53,033 bases of DNA. Origin: Hyphomicrobiales bacterium (lineage in GTDB: Bacteria; Pseudomonadota; Alphaproteobacteria; Rhizobiales; Rhizobiaceae). A program made the translations under genes and the position numbers. The notes under the pieces are model-generated. The model searched no databases and was not told the origin of the DNA. It was given only the letters and a program-made list of their open reading frames with translations. This document shows, in pieces, positions 17,825 through 24,578 of the stretch; the first letter of the stretch is position 1, and the number at the start of each line of letters is the position of its first letter. The DNA is taken from assembly GCA_900468065.1 (NCBI GenBank), contig UBTA01000035.1, positions 2,145 through 55,177 on the forward strand. The letters are read 5' to 3'.

Positions 17825-18523
17825 ATGGCAGACGACGAAATCATTCTCGAGGATCTTTCCGACGACGAGCTCGTGCAGCAGATGCATGATGATCTCTACG
17901 ACGGCATGAAGGAAGAGATCGAGGATGCGACCAATATCCTGCTGAAGCGCGGCTGGGTGCCATACGACATCCTCACACAGGCACTGGTCGAAGGCATGCG
18001 GATCGTCGGCGTCGACTTTCGCGATGGCATTCTGTTCGTTCCGGAAGTCTTGCTGTCCGCCAACGCCATGAAGGCCGGCATGTTCATCCTGCGCCCCCTG
18101 CTCGCCGCCACCGGCGCGCCAAAGCAGGGCAAGATGGTGATCGGCACCGTCAAGGGCGACATCCACGACATCGGCAAGAACCTTGTCGGCATGATGATGG
18201 AAGGTGCGGGCTTCGACGTTATCGATCTGGGGATCAACAACCCGGTCGAGAACTATCTTGATGCCATCGAGCGTGAAAAGCCCGATATCCTCGGCATGTC
18301 CGCCCTTCTGACCACGACCATGCCCTATATGAAGGTCGTGATCGACACGATGAAGGAAAAGGGCATGCGCGACGACTACGTCATCCTGGTCGGCGGCGCG
18401 CCGCTGAACGAGGAATTCGGCAGGGCTGTCGGCGCCGATGCCTATTGCCGCGACGCGGCAGTTGCCGTGGAAACAGCCAAGGAATTCATGAAGCGCAAGC
18501 ACAACCAGCTGGCCGGCGCCTGA
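17825..18523 (+). CDS. Corrinoid (B12-binding) methyl-carrier protein, MtbC/MttC-like
   Basis: The 232-residue protein has the helical cap (residues 10-95) and Rossmann-type B12 domain (103-225) of methanogen-type corrinoid proteins. The signature D112-x-H114-x-x-G117 (GDIHDIGKN) supplies the lower cobalt ligand His114. GMSALLTTTMPYMK and VGGAPLNEEF are the later B12-fold landmarks. It should accept a methyl group from the MttB-family enzyme as methyl-Co(III) and hand it to the methyl-THF methyltransferase. It is divergent from mttB and starts the plus-strand cluster. A strong terminator follows, so it can be transcribed at its own level. The N-terminus is unusually acidic (ADDEIILEDLSDDE). 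Confidence 0.93.
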   Translation: MADDEIILEDLSDDELVQQMHDDLYDGMKEEIEDATNILLKRGWVPYDILTQALVEGMRIVGVDFRDGILFVPEVLLSANAMKAGMFILRPLLAATGAPKQGKMVIGTVKGDIHDIGKNLVGMMMEGAGFDVIDLGINNPVENYLDAIEREKPDILGMSALLTTTMPYMKVVIDTMKEKGMRDDYVILVGGAPLNEEFGRAVGADAYCRDAAVAVETAKEFMKRKHNQLAGA

Positions 18524-18545
18524 TCAAGCGAATTTGAGCATGCAA

Positions 18546-18584
18546 AAACCGGCCGCACTGATGAAAAGTGCGGCCGGTTTTCTT
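18546..18584 (+). terminator. Strong intrinsic terminator after the corrinoid protein gene
   Basis: AAACCGGCCGCACT (18546-18559) pairs perfectly with AGTGCGGCCGGTTT (18567-18580) across a 7-nt loop, followed by TTCTT. It separates the carrier protein from downstream genes and also faces the end of the small minus-strand lipoprotein gene. Confidence 0.88.
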
Positions 18585-18600
18585 ATATCTTGCCCAGCCT

Positions 18601-18759
18601 TTAATTGGCAGCGCGCTCAACCTTGCGGCCTGCATCCTGCGTCGCATTCACCGTATTGGCAGTATCCTGGCCCATGCCTCGAATAGTGTTACCGCACGAG
18701 GCAAGCGTAGTGACGGAGAAGAGCACGAGACCGATTGTGGCGATTGTCTTTGCTGTCAT
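18601..18759 (-). CDS. Entericidin-like small lipoprotein, 52 aa
   Basis: The minus-strand frame encodes MTAKTIATIGLVLFSVTT, then the lipobox LASC with the lipidated Cys22, then GNTIRGMGQDTANTVNAT and a short basic end. This matches entericidin A/B family lipoproteins, small membrane lipoproteins whose function outside enterics is unclear. AAGGAAC precedes the ATG at good spacing. It sits between the corrinoid protein gene and the DUF1638 gene on the opposite strand and has no visible link to them. Confidence 0.85.
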   Translation of the reverse strand: MTAKTIATIGLVLFSVTTLASCGNTIRGMGQDTANTVNATQDAGRKVERAAN

Positions 18760-18815
18760 GGGTCGGGTTCCTTATTGTGACAGATCGAGTTGGCGTGGAA
18801 GAAAGATCTTCAGCT

Positions 18816-19415
18816 ATGGAACGCACGGAAACGGAAAAAGTTCACGTCATCGCCTGCGGCGCGATTGCCCGCGAAATTCTTGCCGTCTGCGAGGCCAACA
18901 AGCTCGGCCATATCGACCTCAGCTGCCTTCCTGCCATCTGGCATAATACGCCCGACAAGATCACGCCCGGCATCAAGATGGCTATCGACAAAGCCCGCTC
19001 CGAAGGCTTTGGCCGCATCTTCGTCGCCTATGCCGATTGTGGCACCGGCGGCCTGCTCGACAAGCTCTGCGAAGACGAAAAAGTCGAACGCATCGCCGGA
19101 CCGCACTGTTTTTCCTTCTTCGCCGGCAATGCCGCTTTCGAAGCCGGGTGGGACGAGGATTTCACCTCGTTTTTCCTGACCGATTTCCTCGCCCGCCAGT
19201 TCGAGGCCTTTGTCGTCGAACCGCTCGGCCTCGACCGCCATCCGGAACTGCGCGACATGTATTTCGGTCACTACAAGAAACTCATCTACCTCTCGCAGGT
19301 CGAGGACGAAAAACTGCAGGAAAAAGCCCGCAAAGCCGCAGCCACGCTGGGGCTGACCTACGAATACCGTTTCACCGGCTACGGCGACCTGACCCCGGCC
19401 CTTCTGCACGCCTGA
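18816..19415 (+). CDS. DUF1638 domain protein of the corrinoid cluster
   Basis: The 199-residue protein matches DUF1638, a family of unknown function that I associate with methanogens and other bacteria with corrinoid methyltransferases. Conserved-looking polar sites are Cys14 in VIACGAIARE, His43 in CLPAIWHNTP, Cys75 in AYADCGTGG and Cys98 in GPHCFSFF. These could bind a metal or a cofactor. There is no signal peptide or membrane helix. The ATG at 18816 gives the start of the conserved part; an upstream ATG-free extension is open but poor. It lies on the same strand as the rest of the cluster. A role as a corrinoid or methyl-transfer accessory protein is inference from context. Confidence 0.83.
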   Translation: MERTETEKVHVIACGAIAREILAVCEANKLGHIDLSCLPAIWHNTPDKITPGIKMAIDKARSEGFGRIFVAYADCGTGGLLDKLCEDEKVERIAGPHCFSFFAGNAAFEAGWDEDFTSFFLTDFLARQFEAFVVEPLGLDRHPELRDMYFGHYKKLIYLSQVEDEKLQEKARKAAATLGLTYEYRFTGYGDLTPALLHA

Positions 19416-19538
19416 TCGCCCCGGAAACCATCTGTTAGCCTTGCTCGCAATTTTGCGCCAAGCACCGCATTTGATTTAAGTGCATCGTAACCGCCGCCCG
19501 CCAAACTTGCCCGAACAAACCAACAAAAGGTGACGGGG

Positions 19539-20183
19539 ATGACGGACATTTTCGCAACGGACCTATCGGCAAGGGCGGCGGCACACTGCCATCATCCGCA
19601 GCAGCTGTCCCAGCTCCTGCGCAATCTCTCGCTCAATGCCGGTCCGAAAATCACCCTGCGCGAGCTTGCCGTCGCCATGGAAGACCGCTCCTTCGGTGCC
19701 TTCCTCGTCGTTTTTGCCCTTCCCAACCTCATCCCGCTGCCACCCGGCGCGACCTTCGTTCTCGGCCTGCCGCTAATTTTCATTGCCTGGCAGATGTTTG
19801 CCTCGCGCCGCGCCCGTATCTGGTTGCCGACGCGCATGGGCGACTATGCCTTTGACAATGCGACGTTCTTCGTCTTCATCAATCGTATCTCGCCCTGGCT
19901 GCAGCGCGCCGAAACCCTGATCAAGCCGCGCGGCTGGTTTCTCGGCAGCCGGCTGGCCGAACGGTTGATCGGCCTTCTGGCGCTTATTCTGGCGGTGGTG
20001 ATCTTCCTTCCCATTCCTTTCGGCAACTGGCTGCCTGCCTTTGCGCTTGCCGTCATCGGCTTTGCCCATACCGAGCGGGATGGCCTCGGTGTTGTCGCCG
20101 GCGCCCTGATCGGCATCGTTTCCCTTGCCGTCGCCGCTAGCGTCATCCTTGCCGCCGGTGCAGTCCTGGCCTTCATCATCTAA
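19539..20183 (+). CDS. ExoD-family membrane protein
   Basis: The 214-residue protein matches ExoD, a rhizobial inner-membrane protein needed for normal exopolysaccharide and alkaline tolerance, biochemical role unknown. Landmarks are ITLRELAVAMEDRSFGAFLV, FALPNLIPLPPGATFVLGLP and a C-terminal set of hydrophobic helices. The ATG at 19539 has GGTGACGGGG before it; the frame could begin at the GTG at 19530. It overlaps the next gene's likely start. Its place inside the one-carbon cluster has no obvious meaning. Confidence 0.87.
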   Translation: MTDIFATDLSARAAAHCHHPQQLSQLLRNLSLNAGPKITLRELAVAMEDRSFGAFLVVFALPNLIPLPPGATFVLGLPLIFIAWQMFASRRARIWLPTRMGDYAFDNATFFVFINRISPWLQRAETLIKPRGWFLGSRLAERLIGLLALILAVVIFLPIPFGNWLPAFALAVIGFAHTERDGLGVVAGALIGIVSLAVAASVILAAGAVLAFII

Positions 20184-20979
20184 GACGGACAGTGATCACC
20201 GGCATGACTCCGCAGCCAACCAACAGATCGTCATTCTCACTGCCGGCGGGCGCAATCCGCAGATCCTGATCAATGCGCTTGAGAGCCACTTTGGCAGCGT
20301 CACGGTTCTGCTGGAACAGCCCGAATCGAAAAAACTCTTTCTCAAGCGCCGCATCCGCAAATTGGGGCTGATCACCGCAGCCGGCCAGTTCGCCACGATG
20401 GTGGCCTCGAAATTCGGCAAGCGGTTTACCGAGAAACGTACGGCGGAAATTCTGCGTCAGTACGATGTCAATGATCGCGAAAACCCTGCCATTCCGGTAA
20501 TCGCGGTCGATTCCATCAACACGCCAGACGCAATCAAACAGATCAGCGCCCTGCACCCGGCGGTCGTCTTCCTCGTCAGCTGCCGCATGCTCTCCGCGTC
20601 GACGCTGGCAGCCGTGCCCTGCCCGGTCATCAATTTCCATGCCGGCATCAACCCACAATATCGCGGTCTGATGGGCGGATACTGGGCGCGCGTGGAAAAC
20701 GACGAGGCCAATTTCGGCGCAACGGTGCACCTGGTCGATGCCGGCGTCGATACCGGCGACATTCTTTATCAGTCACGTATGACACCGTCGAAAAACGACA
20801 CGATGCACACCTATCCGCTGCTCCAGACGGCAGCTTCCACCGGCATCGCCATCCGCGCTGTCGAGGATGCGTTGTCCGGCAATCTCAAGCCTCTGCCGGC
20901 AAACGGCAATTCCCGCCAATGGTATCATCCACCGATCTGGACATGGCTCTGGAATGGGGTGGCGCGCGGCATGTGGTAG
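20125..20979 (+). CDS. Formyltransferase-family protein (Fmt/PurN-like fold)
   Basis: The recognisable part starts at NQQIVILTAGGRNPQIL and runs to the end. It carries the formyltransferase core: INFHAGINPQYRG (with the catalytic His) and VDAGVDTGDILYQ. The family uses 10-formyl-THF as formyl donor; here the acceptor is unknown, and neither a tRNA-binding nor a purine-type C-terminal domain is present. No ATG is in frame before the core. Possible starts are TTG at 20125, TTG at 20149 or GTG at 20158, all overlapping exoD, so translation is probably coupled. Position inside a THF-dependent cluster makes a one-carbon role attractive, but sugar N-formylation is equally possible beside exoD. Confidence 0.75.
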   Translation: MPSPLASSLPPVQSWPSSSKTDSDHRHDSAANQQIVILTAGGRNPQILINALESHFGSVTVLLEQPESKKLFLKRRIRKLGLITAAGQFATMVASKFGKRFTEKRTAEILRQYDVNDRENPAIPVIAVDSINTPDAIKQISALHPAVVFLVSCRMLSASTLAAVPCPVINFHAGINPQYRGLMGGYWARVENDEANFGATVHLVDAGVDTGDILYQSRMTPSKNDTMHTYPLLQTAASTGIAIRAVEDALSGNLKPLPANGNSRQWYHPPIWTWLWNGVARGMW

Positions 20980-20993
20980 TTACACCAACGATC

Positions 20994-21028
20994 GATGATA
21001 GGAGCCGATCCAAAGGGCTCCTATCATC
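20994..21028. terminator. Strong hairpin after the formyltransferase gene
   Basis: GATGATAGGAGCC (20994-21006) and GGCTCCTATCATC (21016-21028) are perfect 13-bp arms with a 9-nt loop, 15 bp after a stop codon. No T run follows, so it may be a processing or partial termination signal before the metF operon. Confidence 0.6.
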
Positions 21029-21150
21029 CATCGTCGGTATATATCGTCAACATTGAGGACAAGTCGCTTTTGAGCATGACGCGCGTCGTGCCAAGGTGAG
21101 CCATGACGTGGCAAGATGCGCATTGTCGGGCAAGAGGAGAATTCGGGCAT

Positions 21151-21453
21151 ATGGCAGATCGCATTATCGTTTACTGGCGCGATATTCCAGCGCAAGTCAT
21201 CATCAAGCAGGGCCGCAAGACCGCCAAACGCGAGTTGACACTGCGCTTTACCGAAGCGATCGACATGTGCGCCATGCGCACCGGTGCTGCCGATAGCGGC
21301 GACTATCTGGCGGAATGGCGCAAGGCCGACCCGACACCGGTCTCCGACGATCTCGAGCTTGAGGCCGACAAGGCCGCCGCCGAACTGGAAGCAGCCTATG
21401 ACAAGGAGCGGCTGGTCGCCCTGGTGAAATCCGGCGGCAAAGACAATGGCTGA
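21151..21453 (+). CDS. 'Virulence factor' domain small protein, first gene of the metF operon
   Basis: The 100-residue protein begins MADRIIVYWRDIPAQVIIKQ and continues with a conserved acidic helix (EAIDMCAMRTGAADSGDYLAEW). I recognise it as the small family databases call 'virulence factor', a name without biochemical support. The ATG at 21151 is the conserved start; GAGGAG is 12 nt upstream. Its stop overlaps the next gene by 8 nt, so the two are tightly coupled. The family seems to travel with the Cys-rich MTHFR partner and MetF, which suggests a subunit or assembly factor for the methylene-THF reductase; that is inference. Confidence 0.82.
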   Translation: MADRIIVYWRDIPAQVIIKQGRKTAKRELTLRFTEAIDMCAMRTGAADSGDYLAEWRKADPTPVSDDLELEADKAAAELEAAYDKERLVALVKSGGKDNG

Positions 21454-22024
21454 CGCAAAACCCGGCAATGCTGCGCCTGCCAAGAAGGCCGCCACTGGTG
21501 CCTATACGCCGGCCAGTGTTTCGCCCAACCGCCGTTCGCGCCGCAGCTACACGATCCGGCTGTGGGCCGTTCGCCACTCGCGGTTCCTCGAATGGTTCTA
21601 CCACCGTTTCGCCGATGTCTTCCTGCTGCTTCATCCGCTGTGGAAGGCGATCGGCTACAACCGCGTGGAAGTGCCGATCACCTTCGTCGAGCGCAACGTC
21701 AAGGGTCTTTTGTTCGACTGTCGCATGTGCGGCCAGTGCGTCCTGTCATCGACCGGCATGTCCTGCCCGATGAACTGCCCCAAGCAGCTGCGCAACGGCC
21801 CCTGCGGCGGCGTTCGCGCCAATGGCAATTGCGAAGTCGAGCCCGACATGCCCTGTGTCTGGGTGAAGGCCTGGGAAGGCTCGCGCAACATGGTCAAGGG
21901 GGATGCGATCCTGAACGTGCAGAAACCCGTCAATCAGTCGCTGCGCGAAACCTCGTCCTGGCTGCGCGTCACCGCACAGGCCGCCGAAGCCCGCGAAGCC
22001 GCTGCTGCCGCAAAGGACGCCTGA
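21446..22024 (+). CDS. Cys-rich MTHFR C-terminal-domain protein (separate MetF partner)
   Basis: The 192-residue protein matches the C-terminal domain family of methylenetetrahydrofolate reductase (MetF_C, zinc-finger-like). Eight Cys lie at 92, 95, 98, 107, 111, 120, 129 and 137 (CRMCGQC, CPMNC, NGPCGG, NCE, MPC). They can bind zinc or iron-sulfur clusters. In acetogens a comparable protein (MetV) forms a complex with MetF and can take electrons from partners other than NADH; the same is inferred here. The N-terminal 35 residues are Ala/Lys/Arg-rich with RRSRRS. It overlaps the upstream gene by 8 nt and metF starts 4 nt after its stop, so the three are one translational unit. Confidence 0.85.
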   Translation: MADAKPGNAAPAKKAATGAYTPASVSPNRRSRRSYTIRLWAVRHSRFLEWFYHRFADVFLLLHPLWKAIGYNRVEVPITFVERNVKGLLFDCRMCGQCVLSSTGMSCPMNCPKQLRNGPCGGVRANGNCEVEPDMPCVWVKAWEGSRNMVKGDAILNVQKPVNQSLRETSSWLRVTAQAAEAREAAAAAKDA

Positions 22025-22027
22025 GCC

Positions 22028-23122
22028 ATGGCCCATATCGACGAAAACCCGCTCGGCCGCCATCTTCCGCTCGATCCCCTGCCCGGCCATTCCTCGCGCG
22101 GCCGCCTGGAGCGCGTCCTGCGCCGCGGCGAATTCGCCGTCACCGCCGAACTCAATCCGCCTGACAGCGCCAATCCGGAAGACGTCTATGAGCGCGCCGC
22201 GATCTTTGAAGGCTGGGTCGATGGCATCAACGCCGTCGATGCCTCCGGCGCCAATTGCCATATGTCGTCGGTCGGCATCTGCGCGCTGCTCACCCGCATG
22301 GGCTATGCGCCAATCATGCAGATCGCCTGCCGCGACAAGAACCGCATCGCCATCCAGGGCGACGTGCTGGGTGCCGCCGCCATGGGCGTTGCCAACATGA
22401 TGTGCCTGACGGGCGACGGCGTCCAGGCCGGCGACCAGCCGGGTGCCAAACCGGTCTTCGACCTCGATTGCATGTCGCTGCTCGAAACCGTGCGGATCAT
22501 GCGCGACAACGGCAAGTTCCTCTCCGGCCGCAAGCTGACGACGCCGCCGCAGGTCTTCCTTGGCGCGGCGATCAACCCGTTCGCACCGCCTTATGATTTC
22601 CGTCCCTACCGGCTCGGCAAGAAGATCGAGGCCGGTGCCCAGTTCGTCCAGAGCCAGTACTGTTTTGATGTGCCGATGTTCCGTGACTACATGAGCAAGG
22701 TGCGCGATCTCGGCTTCGATGAAAAATGCTTCATTCTCGTCGGCGTCGGTCCGCTGGCTTCGGCAAAGACAGCCAACTGGATCCGCAACAATGTGCCCGG
22801 CATCCATATCCCGGATGCGATCATCAAGCGGCTGGAAGGTGCGCAGGATCAGAAGAAGGAAGGCAAGCAGCTCTGCATCGACATCATCAACGAGGTGAAG
22901 GAGATCAAGGGCGTTTCCGGCGTGCACGTCATGGCTTACCGGCAGGAAGAGTATGTCGCAGAAATCGTCCATGAATCCGGCGTCCTCAAGGGACGCACGC
23001 CGTGGACACGCGAAGCCAACCCCGGCGACAGCCGCGTCGCCGAAAGGCTCGATGCGATCCGTGATGGCAAGCAGGAAAACCAAGAGGAAATGGCCGACGT
23101 CGCGGCGCACCGCCAGCACTGA
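22028..23122 (+). CDS. Methylenetetrahydrofolate reductase (MetF-like)
   Basis: The 364-residue protein has the MTHFR barrel. Landmarks are FAVTAELNPPDSANPEDVYE with the catalytic-type Glu, MQIACRDKNRIAIQGDVLGA, MCLTGDGVQAGDQPGAKPVFDLD, and GAQFVQSQYCFDVPMF for the flavin and folate sites. It would interconvert 5-methyl-THF and 5,10-methylene-THF with FAD. Together with its Cys-rich partner and the methyl-THF:corrinoid methyltransferase it likely runs in the oxidative direction, sending corrinoid-derived methyl groups into the one-carbon pool. A biosynthetic role for methionine is the alternative. It is somewhat longer than E. coli MetF because of a charged C-terminal tail. It starts 4 nt after its partner gene. 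Confidence 0.92.
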   Translation: MAHIDENPLGRHLPLDPLPGHSSRGRLERVLRRGEFAVTAELNPPDSANPEDVYERAAIFEGWVDGINAVDASGANCHMSSVGICALLTRMGYAPIMQIACRDKNRIAIQGDVLGAAAMGVANMMCLTGDGVQAGDQPGAKPVFDLDCMSLLETVRIMRDNGKFLSGRKLTTPPQVFLGAAINPFAPPYDFRPYRLGKKIEAGAQFVQSQYCFDVPMFRDYMSKVRDLGFDEKCFILVGVGPLASAKTANWIRNNVPGIHIPDAIIKRLEGAQDQKKEGKQLCIDIINEVKEIKGVSGVHVMAYRQEEYVAEIVHESGVLKGRTPWTREANPGDSRVAERLDAIRDGKQENQEEMADVAAHRQH

Positions 23123-23216
23123 ACAACAGACAATTGTGGCGCGGCTGGCAGGCCATGCCTTTGACAAACCATCCCGGCGCCGATCACACCGCGCTCACCG
23201 ACCCGAAGGATCAGAC

Positions 23217-24197
23217 ATGACCCGCACCATCGTTGCCTCCGCCACCCGCGAAATCATCATCGGCTTCGACCAGCCATTCTGCGTCATCGGTGAACGCATC
23301 AACCCGACCGGCCGCAAGAAGCTGGCCGCCGAAATGATCGTCGGCAATTTCGACACAGTGATCAAGGACGCGCTAGAGCAGGTGGCTGCGGGCGCCACCA
23401 TGCTCGACGTCAATGCCGGCGTCACCTCCGTCAACCCGAACGAAACAGAGCCGGGCCTCTTGGTGCGCACCCTCGAAATCGTCCAGGGGCTGGTCGATGT
23501 ACCGCTGTCGATCGACAGTTCGGTCACCGCCGCCATCGAAGCTGCGCTGAAGGTTGCCAAGGGCCGGCCGCTGATCAACTCGGTCACCGGCGAGGAAGAA
23601 AAGCTCGAAGCCATCCTGCCGCTCTGCAAGAAATACGACGTTCCGGTGGTCGCCATCTCCAATGACGAAACGGGTATTTCGATGGATCCGGACGTTCGTT
23701 TCGCAGTTGCGAAGAAAATTGTCGAACGCGCCATGGATTATGGTATCAAGCCGCACGATATCGTTGTCGATCCGCTGGTCATGCCGATCGGCGCCCTCGG
23801 CGATGCGGGCCGCCAGGTCTTCGCGCTCCTCTACCGCCTGCGCAACGAGCTGAAAGTCAACACCACGTGCGGCCTGTCGAATATCTCGTTCGGCCTGCCG
23901 CATCGCCACGGCATCAATGCCGGCTTCATCCCCATGGTTATCGGTGCGGGCATGACGTCGGCGATCATGAACCCCTGCCGTCCGCAGGAAATGGAAGCCG
24001 TTCGCGCGGCAAACGTCTTGAACGGGACCGACCAGAATTGCGGCACCTGGATCATGACCTATCGCGATCACAATCCGGCAGGCGGCCATGTGGCCCCTTC
24101 CGCAGCAACACCCGGCGCCTCCAGTGGCCGCCGCGGTGGCCGTGCTGGACGCGCCGGACCCCGGGCAGAAGAGCCGGCCGACGCAAAGGCGGAATAA
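23217..24197 (+). CDS. Methyltetrahydrofolate:corrinoid methyltransferase (pterin-binding)
   Basis: The 326-residue protein matches the pterin-binding methyltransferases (AcsE/MeTr, MtgA, MtvA). The core has GERINPTGRKKL (residues 25-36), TMLDVNAGV around 61-69, PLSIDSS and INSVTGEEEK. It moves methyl between THF and a corrinoid protein; here it should take methyl from the corrinoid carrier onto THF. The start at 23217 has AAGGATC before it; the longer upstream frame overlaps metF and is unlikely. After about residue 285 comes a tail outside the barrel, with the Arg/Gly-rich part GRRGGRAGRAGPRAEE. The family usually ends with the barrel, near 260-290 residues, so the tail is an addition. Confidence 0.92.
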   Translation: MTRTIVASATREIIIGFDQPFCVIGERINPTGRKKLAAEMIVGNFDTVIKDALEQVAAGATMLDVNAGVTSVNPNETEPGLLVRTLEIVQGLVDVPLSIDSSVTAAIEAALKVAKGRPLINSVTGEEEKLEAILPLCKKYDVPVVAISNDETGISMDPDVRFAVAKKIVERAMDYGIKPHDIVVDPLVMPIGALGDAGRQVFALLYRLRNELKVNTTCGLSNISFGLPHRHGINAGFIPMVIGAGMTSAIMNPCRPQEMEAVRAANVLNGTDQNCGTWIMTYRDHNPAGGHVAPSAATPGASSGRRGGRAGRAGPRAEEPADAKAE

Positions 24198-24213
24198 CCG
24201 CCAGAAAAGAGAC

Positions 24214-24552
24214 ATGATGTTTTTCAGTGCCGATCTGCTCGACGAGTTCGCCAGCCTCTGGTTCCAGGCCCCGATGGTCATATCCTCGCGCATGCAGGAT
24301 TTTGCCCTGTCCGGCGGGTCAGCCAGCGGCGCGGCGGAAGTCAGCCGGATGATCACCGAAAAGCTCTCGGCTGCCACCGAAAGCGTCATGGCGGTCAACA
24401 TGGCCATGGCAAACGAAGGCATGATTGCCGCCACCGCGCTCGCGACCGGCACCTGCGCTGGCCTTGCCGGCGCATCCGACCGTGTTGCCGTGGCGGCGCT
24501 GAAACCATATGGCAAACGCGTCCGCGCCAATGCGCGGCGGCTCAGCGAATAG
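24214..24552 (+). CDS. Small Ala-rich helical protein of the corrinoid cluster, function unknown
   Basis: The 112-residue protein (starting MMFFSADLLDEFASLW) is rich in Ala and Met, mostly helical, and ends with KRVRANARRLSE. The middle (EVSRMITEKLSAATESVMAV) resembles phasin-like or Ala-rich proteins that databases sometimes name 'antifreeze protein' in alphaproteobacterial corrinoid clusters; I recall this from memory only. It starts 16 bp after the methyltransferase gene and ends 26 bp before the activator gene, so it is in the same operon. Phasins coat granules; a scaffold or adaptor role is inference. Confidence 0.72.
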   Translation: MMFFSADLLDEFASLWFQAPMVISSRMQDFALSGGSASGAAEVSRMITEKLSAATESVMAVNMAMANEGMIAATALATGTCAGLAGASDRVAVAALKPYGKRVRANARRLSE

Positions 24553-24578
24553 ACCAAACTGCATAGGATGAACTGACC

